In this document: positions 44,747 to 54,157 of the stretch, piece by piece
How the letters are laid out: each line of letters begins with the position of its first letter
How positions within the stretch are numbered: the stretch's first letter is position 1
NCBI GenBank assembly: GCA_965198045.1
Contig: CBDAOL010000005.1
Coordinates: 1 to 64,000 of the forward strand
Length of the DNA: 64,000 nt
Source: CBDDEC01 sp965198045
GTDB lineage: Bacteria > Chloroflexota > Dehalococcoidia > UBA2979
Direction of reading: 5' to 3'
Made by a program: the position numbers and the translations under genes
Notes under the pieces: model-generated
What the model saw: the letters and a program-made list of their open reading frames with translations, nothing else
Told to the model about the DNA's origin: nothing
The model's database searches: none

Positions 44747-44752
44747 TAGAAT
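44747..44752 (+). promoter_or_regulatory. -10 box of P450 gene 1 (near-leaderless)
   Basis: TAGAAT ends 9 nt before ATG 44762; no Shine-Dalgarno. Confidence 0.5.
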
Positions 44753-44761
44753 GCTGCGCTC

Positions 44762-45985
44762 ATGGCGTTCTTCAATCCCTTCCGCCGTTCCTACATCGAG
44801 AACCCGTACCCGGCGCTGGCCCGGCTGCGTGCCGAGGAGCCCGTGCACCGCAGTCGGGAGCTCGATGCCTGGGTGATCACGTCGTATGACCCCGCCCTCG
44901 AGGTGCTGCGCGACGAGGCGCGGTTCTCCTCGGAGCTGACCCGCGCGACCGGGCGGCTCGGGGATCAAGTCACTCAGCAGCGCGAGGCCTCGGCGCTGGG
45001 GACGGCGACGCGAATGGTCTCCTCCGACCCGCCGGAACACACACGGTTGCGGCGCATCGTGAGCCGGTCGTTCACACCGCGCTTCGTCGAAGGTCTGCGG
45101 CCGTTCATCGAGGCCGAGGCGTCGAGACTCCTCGATGCGGCGAGCGCCGATGAGCCATTCGACCTGCTCACCCAGTTCGCAGAGCCGCTGCCGCAGGCGG
45201 TGATCGGGGAGCAGCTTGGCGCGCCACCAGAGGAGCGGGACGAGGTGATGGCGTGGGCGGATGGGGTGATGCGCACGACCGTCCGTGTGGACCTCACGCG
45301 CGAGGAGCGGGCAGCCGCCGACGAAGCGCGCGGCCAGCTCGCGGGCTACCTCGATGGCCTCGCGACACGCAGCGACGTGGCAGAGGGCGCACTGATGGTC
45401 CAGCTGGCGCGGCCGAACGCGGACGACGAGCGGCTCGAGACGGACGATTTGCTCGAACTGGCGATCGACCTTGCGCTGGCCGGAAACGACACGACCGCGA
45501 ACATGATCGGCAACGGCGCCCTCGCCCTCGTGCAGCACGCCGAGGCACAGGAGGCCCTGCGCGCCGACGGGAGTCTGCTCGACGGGGCGATCGAGGAGAT
45601 GATGCGCTGGGATCCCCCGACGCAGGCGGTGCTGCGCATCGTGGCGGACGACACGGCTCTGGGGCGTCACAAAATGCGCGCGGGCGAGCCGGTGTTGGTG
45701 ATGCTGGCGGGCGCGAATCGCGACCCGGCACAGTTCGAGGAGCCCGACCGCTTCGACGTGACGCGTGACCCGAACCGGCATCTCGCCCTCGGGATGGGCA
45801 TCCACCATTGCATCGGCGCTCCGCTGGCGAGGCTGCAGGGCGTGATCGCGTTCCGAGTGCTCCTCGATCGGTTCGATTCGCTCCAGCTGGCGACGAGCGA
45901 TCCGCTGCCGAGGAGCGACGACTGGATGATGCGCAGCGCGCGGCGCATTCCGATCGATACATCGCGGCTCACGCACGGTGCATAG
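44762..45985 (+). CDS. Cytochrome P450 (tandem copy 1)
   Basis: 407 residues, soluble bacterial class I type. I-helix oxygen motif LALAGNDTTANMIG, K-helix ExxR in the EEMMRWDPPTQAVLR region, and heme loop LALGMGIHHCIGAPLAR with the Cys thiolate. N-terminus FNPFRRSYIENPYPALARLR is shared with the next gene. It hydroxylates an unknown hydrophobic substrate. No ferredoxin partner adjacent. Confidence 0.93.
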   Translation: MAFFNPFRRSYIENPYPALARLRAEEPVHRSRELDAWVITSYDPALEVLRDEARFSSELTRATGRLGDQVTQQREASALGTATRMVSSDPPEHTRLRRIVSRSFTPRFVEGLRPFIEAEASRLLDAASADEPFDLLTQFAEPLPQAVIGEQLGAPPEERDEVMAWADGVMRTTVRVDLTREERAAADEARGQLAGYLDGLATRSDVAEGALMVQLARPNADDERLETDDLLELAIDLALAGNDTTANMIGNGALALVQHAEAQEALRADGSLLDGAIEEMMRWDPPTQAVLRIVADDTALGRHKMRAGEPVLVMLAGANRDPAQFEEPDRFDVTRDPNRHLALGMGIHHCIGAPLARLQGVIAFRVLLDRFDSLQLATSDPLPRSDDWMMRSARRIPIDTSRLTHGA

Positions 45986-46004
45986 ACGGCCCGTCGGTCT
46001 CGGG

Positions 46005-46010
46005 TAGGCT
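46005..46010 (+). promoter_or_regulatory. -10 box of P450 gene 2 (leaderless)
   Basis: TAGGCT ends exactly 6 nt before ATG 46017, so the second P450 may have its own promoter. Confidence 0.5.
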
Positions 46011-46016
46011 CAAGTC

Positions 46017-47243
46017 ATGGCGATCTTCAATCCGTTCGCTCCCTCGTACCGGATCAACCCCTACCGGCAGCTCGGCCGGCTGCAGGACAGCGACCCGGTG
46101 CACCGCAGCGACGTGCTGCGCGCCTGGCTCGTCACGCGTTACGCCGATTGCGTCGAGGTGCTGCGCGACCCGGCGCTCTTCTCGTCGGACGCGCGCAGTG
46201 CCCGCGGCGACCTGGCCGAGGTGATCCGGCAGCGCCGCGAGTCGTCCCCGCTTGGAGACGCGGCGACCGTGTTGAGTTCGGATCCGCCGGTGCACACCCG
46301 TCTGCGAGAGCTGGTCAACCGTGCCTTCACGCCTCGGCGCGTCGAGGCGATGCGACCGCACATCGAGCAGGTGGCGCGCGAACTCCTCGAGGAGGCGCTG
46401 CGCGAGAGCGATGGCAGCTTCGATGTAATGACCGGTCTGGCGCAGCCGCTGCCGGTGATCGTGATCGCGGAAATGCTGGGCGTCTCTCGCGATGACCGAG
46501 CCGACTTCCGCCGCTGGTCTGACGCCATCGCGCAGGTCACGGACATCGCCAGTGGCGGCGAGGCGCTGCGCGAGGCGCGCGACGCGACGCAGGCGCTCGT
46601 CGAATACTTCGACGCGGTCGTGACGGCCAGGCGTGCCGAGCCACGAGACGACCTGATGAGCGCCCTCGTGCACGCCGTCGATGAGGGCGATCGGCTGACG
46701 CACGAGGAGCTGTTGGCGTTCGCCGTCCTCCTGCTCGTTGCCGGCAACGAGACTACGACCAACCTCGTCGGCAATGGGCTCCTCGCGCTCGCGGCGAGCC
46801 CGGAGCAGCTCGATCGGCTGCGCGCCGATCCGGACCTGATGCCCTCTGCGGTGGAAGAGTTGCTGCGCTTCGACAGCCCGGTCCAGGGCATCGTTCGCTT
46901 CGCGACCGCGAACACGGGGGTGGGCGGGCAACCGATCGCGAACGGCGACTCGCTGCTGCTCATGCTGGGGATGGCCAACCGCGATCCGCAGCAGTTCGAT
47001 GAGCCGGATCGCCTCGACGTAGGCCGCCAGGAGAATCGACACCTGGCGTTCGGGCTCAACGTGCACTACTGCCTGGGCGCGCCGCTGGCGCGGATGGAGG
47101 CGGCGATCGCCTTCGATGCGCTCATGGAGCGCTTCCAGTCGTTCGAGGTGGAGGTCGACAGGCTAGAGCGCGGGGGGACGTTTCTGCTGCGCGGTCCGAC
47201 CCGGCTGCCGTTGCGCGTGCCCTCGACGACGAGCTCACGCTAG
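46017..47243 (+). CDS. Cytochrome P450 (tandem copy 2)
   Basis: 408 residues, paralogue of the preceding gene (shared start FNPFAPSYRINPYRQLGRLQ and overall layout). I-helix LLVAGNETTTNLVG, ExxR region in EELLRFDSPVQGIVR, heme loop LAFGLNVHYCLGAPLARME with Cys ligand. It lies 31 bp after copy 1, so the pair arose by tandem duplication followed by divergence. Substrate unknown. Confidence 0.93.
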   Translation: MAIFNPFAPSYRINPYRQLGRLQDSDPVHRSDVLRAWLVTRYADCVEVLRDPALFSSDARSARGDLAEVIRQRRESSPLGDAATVLSSDPPVHTRLRELVNRAFTPRRVEAMRPHIEQVARELLEEALRESDGSFDVMTGLAQPLPVIVIAEMLGVSRDDRADFRRWSDAIAQVTDIASGGEALREARDATQALVEYFDAVVTARRAEPRDDLMSALVHAVDEGDRLTHEELLAFAVLLLVAGNETTTNLVGNGLLALAASPEQLDRLRADPDLMPSAVEELLRFDSPVQGIVRFATANTGVGGQPIANGDSLLLMLGMANRDPQQFDEPDRLDVGRQENRHLAFGLNVHYCLGAPLARMEAAIAFDALMERFQSFEVEVDRLERGGTFLLRGPTRLPLRVPSTTSSR

Positions 47244-47252
47244 CTACGTTCG

Positions 47253-49318
47253 CTAGAGCGACTCGTCCTCGCGGTCCGGGACCTCGCCGCGACGTTGGCC
47301 CTCGAAGAGGGCACGTACGTCGTCGACGGCGGTCTGCGTGGCGATCACGGTGACGCGATCGCCGGAGATCAGCTGTGTGTGCCCCCGAGGAATGATCGTG
47401 ACGCCGCCGCGGCGCACCGCGACGATCACGGCGTCCTCGGTGAGCGGCACCTCACTCAATCGGCGGCCACTCAGCCGGCTCGCGGCGGTGACTCGCAGCT
47501 CGAGATAGCACACGTCGTCGGAGCGCGTTGCAGTCGAGAGCCGCCCGCGTCGGGCGGCGGCGTCCCGGTCGTCAATCTACGAGGCGTAGGCGTTGGTGAT
47601 GTCGGCGCGACGGAGGACCCCGGTCGGCACGTCGGGATCGTCACGCAGCGTCACAGGCAGCGCATGCATCGAACGCCCGGCGAACACGCCGAGCGCCTCG
47701 TGAAGCGATTGATCTGGGTAGATGGTGACGGGCTCGGTGGTGCAGATGTCGGAGGCGAGCAGGCCGGTCGCGCCCTCGGCGATCGCGGCATTGACGTCGG
47801 TGTCGGTGATGATGCCGTAGAGGCGCCCATCCTCGGTGACGACGAGGGCGACCGCGTCGCGATCGCCGGAGATGGAGCGCGCGATGTCGTCCACCGGGGC
47901 ATCGGGCGCGACGGTAAGCATGGCCGGACGCATCGCGTCCGAGACCCGAAGCGACTGCATCACGTTAACGGGGAGCTGCTCCTCCTCGATGAGGACGCCC
48001 TCACGGGCGAGCCGGAGCGTGAAGATGTTGTACTCGGACAGCATCTGCGACACGAAGGTCGCGAGCACGGAGGCGGTCATGACCGGCAGGATGATTGCGT
48101 AGTCGCGCGTCAATTCGAAGATGATGAGCACGGCGGTGATCGGCGAGCGTGCTGTGCCGGCGACGAGCGCGGCCATGCCAACTGTGGCATAGACGTTCGC
48201 CTCGGCAGAGAACTCGGGGACGATGCCGTGGATGATCCCGCCATAGGCCGCGCCGAGCGCCGCACCGAGGAACAGCGAGGGGGTGAAGACGCCTCCGCTG
48301 CCACCGGAGCCAATCGTGATCGATGTGGCGACCAGCTTGAGCGCCAGCAGTGCAAGCGCCGCCCGGACCGCTGTCTCCTCCGTGAGCAGCTCATCCAACG
48401 TCCCGCTCGACGTGCCGAGGATGCCCTGGTTTTCTAGCGCGAGCAGACCGACGGCGAGTCCTCCGAGGGCGGGCAGGAGCATCGCCGGCGGGTAGGGCAG
48501 CGCCGCGAACTGGTCGCCGGTCCAGTACAGCAGACGGATGAACGCCACCGAGGTGACGCCGGCGAGCACGCCGAGGCCGGCGTAGAACGCGATCTCGATG
48601 GCGTGCTTGAGGCCGACTTCCGGGATCAGGATCGTGGGGTCGTCGCCGCGGAACGACACCGCCGTGACCGTCGCCACCACCGAGGCCAGCACGACGACGC
48701 TGAAGTTCTTCGTGCTGAAGCTGCGGAGCACGACCTCGAGGGCGAAGAAGACTCCGGCGATGGGGGCGTTGAACGTGGCGGCGATGCCGCCGGCAGCCCC
48801 CGAGGCGAGGAGCAGGCGCATGTTTTCGTCGGAGAGCCGCAACACCTGTGCCACGCTGGAGCCGATGCTGGCCCCGATCTGGATGATCGGGCCCTCGCGA
48901 CCGGCCGAGCCGCCCGAACCGACGGTGAGCGCCGACGCGACCGCCTTGGTCAATGAGACCTGCGGCGCGATACGGCCCTGCTTCGTCTCCACGTCGTAGA
49001 GCACCTGCGAGACACCGGGGCCGCGAGCCTCGGGGGCGAAACGCTGGGCAGCGGCCCGACGAGCAGCCCTCCGAGTGTGGGCGCGAGGATGATCTTCCAG
49101 TGCGGAATCTCGCTTAACCAGTCGTCGAGGAGGAGGTCGAACGCGAGCCAATGAACGAAATCGACCAGTTCGGCGAAGGCGATCGCACCGAGGCCGGTGA
49201 GGAAGCCGACGAACAGCGCCATCAGCATCGGACCGAGGCGCGGCGACCGCTCCACGAATTCGCGAAGATATCGAGGTAGTCTGGCGAGCGCCCGGGTGGC
49301 TGAGGCGGCGAGCGTCAC
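47253..49318 (-). pseudogene. ClC-family chloride channel with CBS and RCK_C domains, interrupted
   Basis: The N-terminus (49318 to about 49050: GLGAIAFAELVDFVHWLAFDLLL, LAPTLGGLLVGPL) is joined to the core by a one-base deletion at about 49049 (GGCC to GCC class). The core has GSGGSAGREGPIIQIG, the filter-like GSGGSGGVFTPSLFLGA, and two CBS motifs (MRPAMLTV, ICTTEPVTIYPDQSLHEALG). At 47577-47579 an in-frame TAG stops the frame, yet 86+ codons continue in the same frame as an RCK_C domain (SRLSGRRLSEVPL ... LISGDRVTVIAT). The original gene was one protein of about 690 residues. GTG 49318 is the likely start. Confidence 0.78.
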
Positions 49319-49382
49319 GGTGACCGCATCGTAGCGCCCACGCTGTCGGGCGCAATCCGCTGAGCAGGAGGAGGCGATCGAC

Positions 49383-49739
49383 GTGCCGTACGACCCGGAC
49401 AACATCTTCGCGAAGATCCTGCGGGATGAGATCCCCAGCGACCGCGTGCACGAGGACGACGAGTTCGTCGCGTTCCGCGATGTGGGGCCGCAGGCGCCGA
49501 TCCATCTGCTGCTGATCCCTCGGGGGGAGGCGCCGACCTCGACGGACGAGCTCACGGAGGACGACGTTGAGTGGCTCGGCCGCATGGTCGTGCTTGCCAC
49601 GCGCATCGCGCGCGACAAGGGACTCGCCGACGAGGGGTACCGGCTCGTTCTCAACTGTGGCGAGCATGGCGGACAGACGGTGCCTCACCTGCACCTGCAC
49701 ATCGTTGGTGGCGCTCGCCTCGGCCGGTTCGGGACGTGA
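49383..49739 (+). CDS. HIT-family (HINT-type) nucleotide hydrolase
   Basis: 118 residues with NIFAKILRDEIPSDRV, FVAFRDVGPQAPIHLLLIPR and the catalytic triad HLHLHIVGG (H-x-H-x-H). GTG 49383 follows GGAGGAGG. Hydrolyses AMP-lysine type phosphoramidates in known HINT proteins. Confidence 0.92.
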   Translation: MPYDPDNIFAKILRDEIPSDRVHEDDEFVAFRDVGPQAPIHLLLIPRGEAPTSTDELTEDDVEWLGRMVVLATRIARDKGLADEGYRLVLNCGEHGGQTVPHLHLHIVGGARLGRFGT

Positions 49740-49770
49740 TCGCGCGGGCGCGGCGCGCGATGATGCGGAG

Positions 49771-50385
49771 ATGAACGACCGCGCGGGAGACCCCGACCGC
49801 CACGAGGAGCTGCTGGACGCGCTGCTGCTCTCGGTGTCACACGACCTGCGTTCGCCGCTGCTCGCGATCTCGCTGAGCGCTGAGCTGATCGAGCAGGGCG
49901 GTGAGGGCGTCGAGGAGGCCACGCGCGCGCTGCGTGTCGGTGCGACAGACCTCGAGCGCATGCTGCAGGCGCCGACGCTGCTCTCCCGCGCGCGCCGCCG
50001 TGAGCTCGACGTAGCCTCGCACGCGCTCGGCGACCTGCTGGGCGGCCACGTCGTGATCTCCGAGGTCTCGGAGCTGGCGTCGGTCCGCGTCGTCGTGGAC
50101 GGGAGCACCATCGGCGAGCTGCTGGCGGCGCTGGCCGAGTCGGGCCCGGTAGAGGCACAGATCGCTGTCGAGGACGGCACCGTCCGCTGCGACTTTGCGC
50201 TGCGAACGGAGGTCGAGCCCTCGGATGCTTCACCCCTCGCCGCCCTCGCGCGCTCGCTCGAACGGCACGCGGGAACGCCCGTCGAGGCGTTGGCGGTCCA
50301 CGAGGTGACGCTGACGCGCCAGGGCGTGGGATTCGCGCGCAACGGGCAGCGTTTGATCGTCACGCTGCCGCTGGCGTCGCGGTGA
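49771..50385 (+). CDS. Reduced histidine-kinase-like protein (HisKA without intact ATPase)
   Basis: 204 residues. Has an H-box SVSHDLRSPLLAISLSAELIEQ like HisKA, but the following part has no N, G1 or G2 box, only a remnant ending RQGVGFARNGQRLIVTLPL. It could be a phosphotransfer or dimer-forming regulator, or a decayed kinase. It starts 31 bp after the HIT gene. Confidence 0.6.
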   Translation: MNDRAGDPDRHEELLDALLLSVSHDLRSPLLAISLSAELIEQGGEGVEEATRALRVGATDLERMLQAPTLLSRARRRELDVASHALGDLLGGHVVISEVSELASVRVVVDGSTIGELLAALAESGPVEAQIAVEDGTVRCDFALRTEVEPSDASPLAALARSLERHAGTPVEALAVHEVTLTRQGVGFARNGQRLIVTLPLASR

Positions 50386-50409
50386 CCTCGGACAGTGCGA
50401 GCGGCTTGC

Positions 50410-50415
50410 TAAGAT
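50410..50415 (+). promoter_or_regulatory. -10-like box before the CAU tRNA
   Basis: TAAGAT 24 nt upstream of the tRNA 5' end. Confidence 0.3.
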
Positions 50416-50439
50416 CGCGCAGCAGTGCCGGTGGACGTG

Positions 50440-50516
50440 GGGCCTGTAGCTCAGCGGCCTAGAGCAGTCGGCTCATAACCGATCGGTCCCAGGTTCGAAT
50501 CCTGGCGGGCCCACCA
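50440..50516 (+). tRNA. tRNA with CAT anticodon (Met elongator or Ile2), CCA encoded
   Basis: Acceptor GGGCCTG pairs with CGGGCCC (one T-G), D-arm GCTC/GAGC, anticodon arm GTCGG-CTCATAA-CCGAT, T-arm CCAGG-TTCGAAT-CCTGG, discriminator A, CCA. C at the wobble position could be lysidine-modified (Ile) or not (Met); sequence alone does not decide. Confidence 0.92.
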
Positions 50517-50537
50517 CCAGCCAGTCCGAGTCAAGTC

Positions 50538-51158
50538 GTGGCCCGTGGCACGAAGAGCCGAGGTAACGCCATCCTTCGTTCACGCGTCCGCGCGGCCCTC
50601 GCTGCGCACCAACCACGGGAGCTGCCGCGCGAAGACTATCGGCTGTCCGCGGTGATGGCGCTGCTCTACGAGAGCGAAGGCAGCGAACGCCTGCTCTTCC
50701 AGGTGCGGACGCAGACGGTCCGGCATCACAAGGGCGAGATCTCGTTTCCCGGTGGCCGGCACGATGAGGACGACGCGGACCTCCTGGCCACGGCGCTCCG
50801 TGAGACCGAGGAGGAGATCGGCGTCGACCGAGGCGAGATCGAACTCTTCGGTCAGCTCGACGACACGCTGACGGTGGTCTCCAACTACCTGATCCGGCCT
50901 TACGTGGGCGCGCTGCCCGCTGGGCGTGCGTACGAGTTCAGGCACGCGCCGCGCGAGGTGAAGGAGCTGCTGCAGGTGCCGCTGCCGCACCTGCTGTCCG
51001 AGGAGGCGGCTGCGTGGCAGGTCGTCGAGGAGGGCGGCGAGCCGAGGCCGACCCGCGCGTTCATGTACGGCGAGCACCTGATCTGGGGTGCGACGGCACG
51101 GATCCTCTCGCAACTGGTCGACCTCGTCGCGGCGCAGCCGGCCGAGGTGTCGGCATGA
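50538..51158 (+). CDS. Nudix hydrolase, CoA pyrophosphatase type
   Basis: 206 residues. Nudix box GGRHDEDDADLLATALRETEEEIGV is complete (GX5EX7REUXEEXGU pattern; landmarks FPGGRHDEDD and RETEEEIG). The upstream VRHHKGEISFPGG and downstream LTVVSNYLIRPYVG match the NudL/CoA diphosphatase subgroup. GTG 50538, 21 bp after the tRNA. Its stop overlaps the phosphatase start (ATGA). Confidence 0.9.
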   Translation: MARGTKSRGNAILRSRVRAALAAHQPRELPREDYRLSAVMALLYESEGSERLLFQVRTQTVRHHKGEISFPGGRHDEDDADLLATALRETEEEIGVDRGEIELFGQLDDTLTVVSNYLIRPYVGALPAGRAYEFRHAPREVKELLQVPLPHLLSEEAAAWQVVEEGGEPRPTRAFMYGEHLIWGATARILSQLVDLVAAQPAEVSA

Positions 51159-51757
51159 CGCTGGCGCTGGTGCGCCACGGGCAGTCCGAGGGCAACGTGG
51201 CCGGGTTGATCCAGGGCTGGGTCGACGCGGCGCTGACCGAGCATGGTCGGGCGCAGGCGGCCGCCGTCGGTCGCCGCTTCGCCGATGAACCACTCGTCGC
51301 GATCTACGCCTCGACGCTCGAGCGTGCCTATCACACCGCAGAGGCGATCGCGGGACACCACAACCTTGAGGCGGAGGCACATCCCGAGCTGCGGGAGCAC
51401 CACTTTGGCGAGGCCGAGGGGATGAGCTGGACCGACGCGACCGAGCGCTGGGGTCTCGCGGGCCAGTGGCACCGGCGGGACGAGTTGATCCCCGGCATCG
51501 AGCCGACCAGCGACTTCCACGATCGCGCCGTGACGAAGGTCGAGGAGTTGATCGACAGCCACGAGGGCGAGCTGGCCGTCGCCGTCGCCCACGGTGGCGT
51601 GATCGGGCAGGTCGTGCGCCATGTGCTCGCGATCGAGCCCAGCGTGGCGCCGAGGCTAGCGGTCAGCAACTGCTCGGTGACCCTGCTGGACCGCATCGGG
51701 GGCGTGATCGTGATGCGCACGTTCAACGACCGTTGCCACCTGGACGAGTTGGACTAA
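51155..51757 (+). CDS. Histidine phosphatase (phosphoglycerate mutase-like)
   Basis: 200 residues: phosphohistidine motif LVRHGQSEGN, Arg in STLERAYHTAEAI, acid Glu in ELREHHFGEAEGM, second His in VAVAHGGVIGQVVR. Overlaps the Nudix gene by 4 nt, so translationally coupled. Substrate unknown. Confidence 0.92.
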   Translation: MTLALVRHGQSEGNVAGLIQGWVDAALTEHGRAQAAAVGRRFADEPLVAIYASTLERAYHTAEAIAGHHNLEAEAHPELREHHFGEAEGMSWTDATERWGLAGQWHRRDELIPGIEPTSDFHDRAVTKVEELIDSHEGELAVAVAHGGVIGQVVRHVLAIEPSVAPRLAVSNCSVTLLDRIGGVIVMRTFNDRCHLDELD

Positions 51758-51769
51758 CCGTCGAGGGCG

Positions 51770-54151
51770 CTACGTCGTCCCGGCGATGCGCACAACGGTG
51801 ACGCCGACACCGCCTTCCGCGGGCTCGGCCGTCTCATACTTCGTGACGAGCGGGTGTCCAGCGAGCATGTCGCGCACGGCGCGACGCAGGGTGCCGGTGC
51901 CACGGCCATGGATCACGCGCACGCGTGCCAGACCGGCCCGGGCGGCCTGGTCGAGGAAGAGATCGACCGCCGGAAGCGCCTCCTCGATCGTCTGACCACG
52001 CACCTCGATCGACTCGCTGGCGAAGGGCGCGACCGGCACGCGCACGCGTCGCGGTTCGTTGTCGTCGGGCGCCTGCGTCTGCTCGACCTGTTCGAGGCGT
52101 GCGCGGGTCCTCAGTGCACCCAGTTGCACGTCGAACTCACCGCGCTCGTCCGGGTCGGTCAGCGCTTCGCCGGGCACACTGACGCCGCGGAGATAGACCA
52201 CGGCGCCGGCGACGACGGGCAGCGGCTCGTCATCCGTCCCGGCCGCGGCTGCGAGTTCGACGACCTCGGGCGGCGGTGTGGGCTCCGGCGCCAGCTCCTC
52301 GGCGGCGCGGGCGGCGCGGGCGAGGTCAGCCTCGGCCTGCTCCAGACGCGCGGCCTCGACGTCTCGGCGAGTGCGTTCGAGGAGGCGCTCGACATCACGC
52401 AGCTCCTCGCGCACGCGGGCGCGCGCATCTTCGCGCAGCCCGGCGGACTCGCGTGCGAGGGTGTCGAGCTGCTCACGGAGGTCGAGGCGCAGTCGGTTCG
52501 CCTCCTCGGCGTCAGCGGCCGCACGGGCCGCCCGCTCCTCGGCGGCGGTGAGCTGCGCACGCAGGTCGCCGAGTACACGTTCGAGGTCGCGTTCGCCGCG
52601 GGAGAGTCCGCCACGCGCGGCGTCGACCACCTCGTGCGGCATGCCGAGGTTGGCGGCGATGGCGAGGGCGTTGGACTGACCGGGCAGTCCGATCGTGAGG
52701 TGGTAGGTGGGCGACAGCGTCTCGACATCGAACTCCACCGAGGCGTTCTCGACGCCCTCAGTCTCGTGCGCGTAGAGCTTCAGCTCGCTGTGGTGGGTCG
52801 TTGCGATCAGCGTCGCGCCCGCCTCGACGAGGCGATTGACGATGGCGATGCCCAGCTGCGCGCCCTCGGTCGGGTCGGTGCCCGCTCCGATCTCGTCGAG
52901 TAGTACCAGTGACTGGGCGTCGGCGCGTTCGATGATGTCAATGATCGCGCTGATGTGGCCGGAGAACGTCGAGAGTGACTGCTCGATCGATTGCTCGTCG
53001 CCGATGTCCGCGAAAATCGCTTCGTAGACGGGGACCCGTGTTCCTGCCTTGGCGGGCACGGGCAGGCCGGCGAGGGCCATGAGGCAGAGGAGACCGGCGG
53101 TCTTGAGCGCGACCGTTTTGCCGCCGGTGTTGGGCCCGGTGATCAGCACCGCCCTGATGTCGCCGCCGGCCTCGATGGTGTTCGCGACGACGTCGCCGTC
53201 GAGCAGGGGGTGGCGGGCCTCGACGAGTCTCAACTCGCCCGGCGCTTCGACCAGCCAGTCGTTCGCCGGCTCGAGCGTGAGATCGAGCGCGCGGATCTCG
53301 CGGCCGTAGCGCAGCTTCGCCTGCGTGGCGTCGAGGTGCGCCAGGCGCTCGACCGTGTCGACGACGTCGCTCGCCACCTCGCCGACGGCCTCGGACAGCT
53401 CATGGAGGATGCGCTCGACCTCGTGCTGCTCCGCCAGCTGCAGCTCGCGCCACTCGTTGCCGAGGTCGACGACGGCCATCGGTTCGACGTAGAGCGTCGC
53501 GCCCGACGCGGAGGTGTCGTGGACGACGCCGGGCAGGGCGCCTCGGAAGTCGGCCTTTACCGGCAAGACATAACGACCGGCGCGCAGCGTGACAATTGGC
53601 TCCTGTAGCGCGTTGCGCAATCCGGACGAGCGTGTCATCGCATACATGCGCTGCTGCAGGCGCTCGTGCACTGATACGACGTCGCGGCGGATGCGCTGTA
53701 GCGCCGGCGAGGCGGTGTCTTTGACCTCGCCACGGTCGTCGAGCGCCTCGAGGATCAGCGCACGCAGCGGGCCGAGTTCGGCCATGCCGGCAGCGATGAC
53801 CGAGAGCCGCGGCGTATCCGCGGAGGTGCGCTGCAGCAACCGCTGGACGCCCTGGGCAGCGCGCACGAGGTCGGCGACGTTGACGAGATCGCTCGCGGCG
53901 AGGATGACGCCACGTGCGGAGGCGAGCGCATGCGTGCGCACGTCGTGCGCACCGCCGAAGGGGATCTCGAGACCCTCACGGTGCAGGGCGGCGGCTTCGG
54001 CCGTCTCGCGCTGGCGGACGATCACCGTCTCGCGGTCGGTGCTCGGGCGTAGCGCCTCGATCGCTTCGCGGCCGGCGGAGAACGAAGCATGGCGTGCGCA
54101 GCGTTCGATGACGGCGGGGTACTCGAGGACCTCGAGCGCGCGATCGTCCAT
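51770..54151 (-). CDS. mutS2: Endonuclease MutS2
   Basis: 793 residues. MutS2 core: clamp/lever helices, ATPase with Walker A GPNTGGKTVALK, Walker B LVLLDEIGAGTDPTEG and TTHHSELK. A long coiled coil (about 500-620) and the C-terminal Smr nuclease domain (SIEVRGQTIEEALPAVDLFLDQA, VRVIHGRGTGTLRRAV) follow. Acts against recombination and in ribosome rescue in known cases. 6 nt downstream of selA on the same strand, so co-transcribed. Full length. Confidence 0.95.
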   Translation of the reverse strand: MDDRALEVLEYPAVIERCARHASFSAGREAIEALRPSTDRETVIVRQRETAEAAALHREGLEIPFGGAHDVRTHALASARGVILAASDLVNVADLVRAAQGVQRLLQRTSADTPRLSVIAAGMAELGPLRALILEALDDRGEVKDTASPALQRIRRDVVSVHERLQQRMYAMTRSSGLRNALQEPIVTLRAGRYVLPVKADFRGALPGVVHDTSASGATLYVEPMAVVDLGNEWRELQLAEQHEVERILHELSEAVGEVASDVVDTVERLAHLDATQAKLRYGREIRALDLTLEPANDWLVEAPGELRLVEARHPLLDGDVVANTIEAGGDIRAVLITGPNTGGKTVALKTAGLLCLMALAGLPVPAKAGTRVPVYEAIFADIGDEQSIEQSLSTFSGHISAIIDIIERADAQSLVLLDEIGAGTDPTEGAQLGIAIVNRLVEAGATLIATTHHSELKLYAHETEGVENASVEFDVETLSPTYHLTIGLPGQSNALAIAANLGMPHEVVDAARGGLSRGERDLERVLGDLRAQLTAAEERAARAAADAEEANRLRLDLREQLDTLARESAGLREDARARVREELRDVERLLERTRRDVEAARLEQAEADLARAARAAEELAPEPTPPPEVVELAAAAGTDDEPLPVVAGAVVYLRGVSVPGEALTDPDERGEFDVQLGALRTRARLEQVEQTQAPDDNEPRRVRVPVAPFASESIEVRGQTIEEALPAVDLFLDQAARAGLARVRVIHGRGTGTLRRAVRDMLAGHPLVTKYETAEPAEGGVGVTVVRIAGTT

Positions 54152-54157
54152 CGAACG

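Noticed and set aside
47577..47579. TAG in clc as a recoded codon (pyrrolysine)
   Set aside because: No pyl genes in view and not at an active site; nonsense mutation or gene split is simpler.
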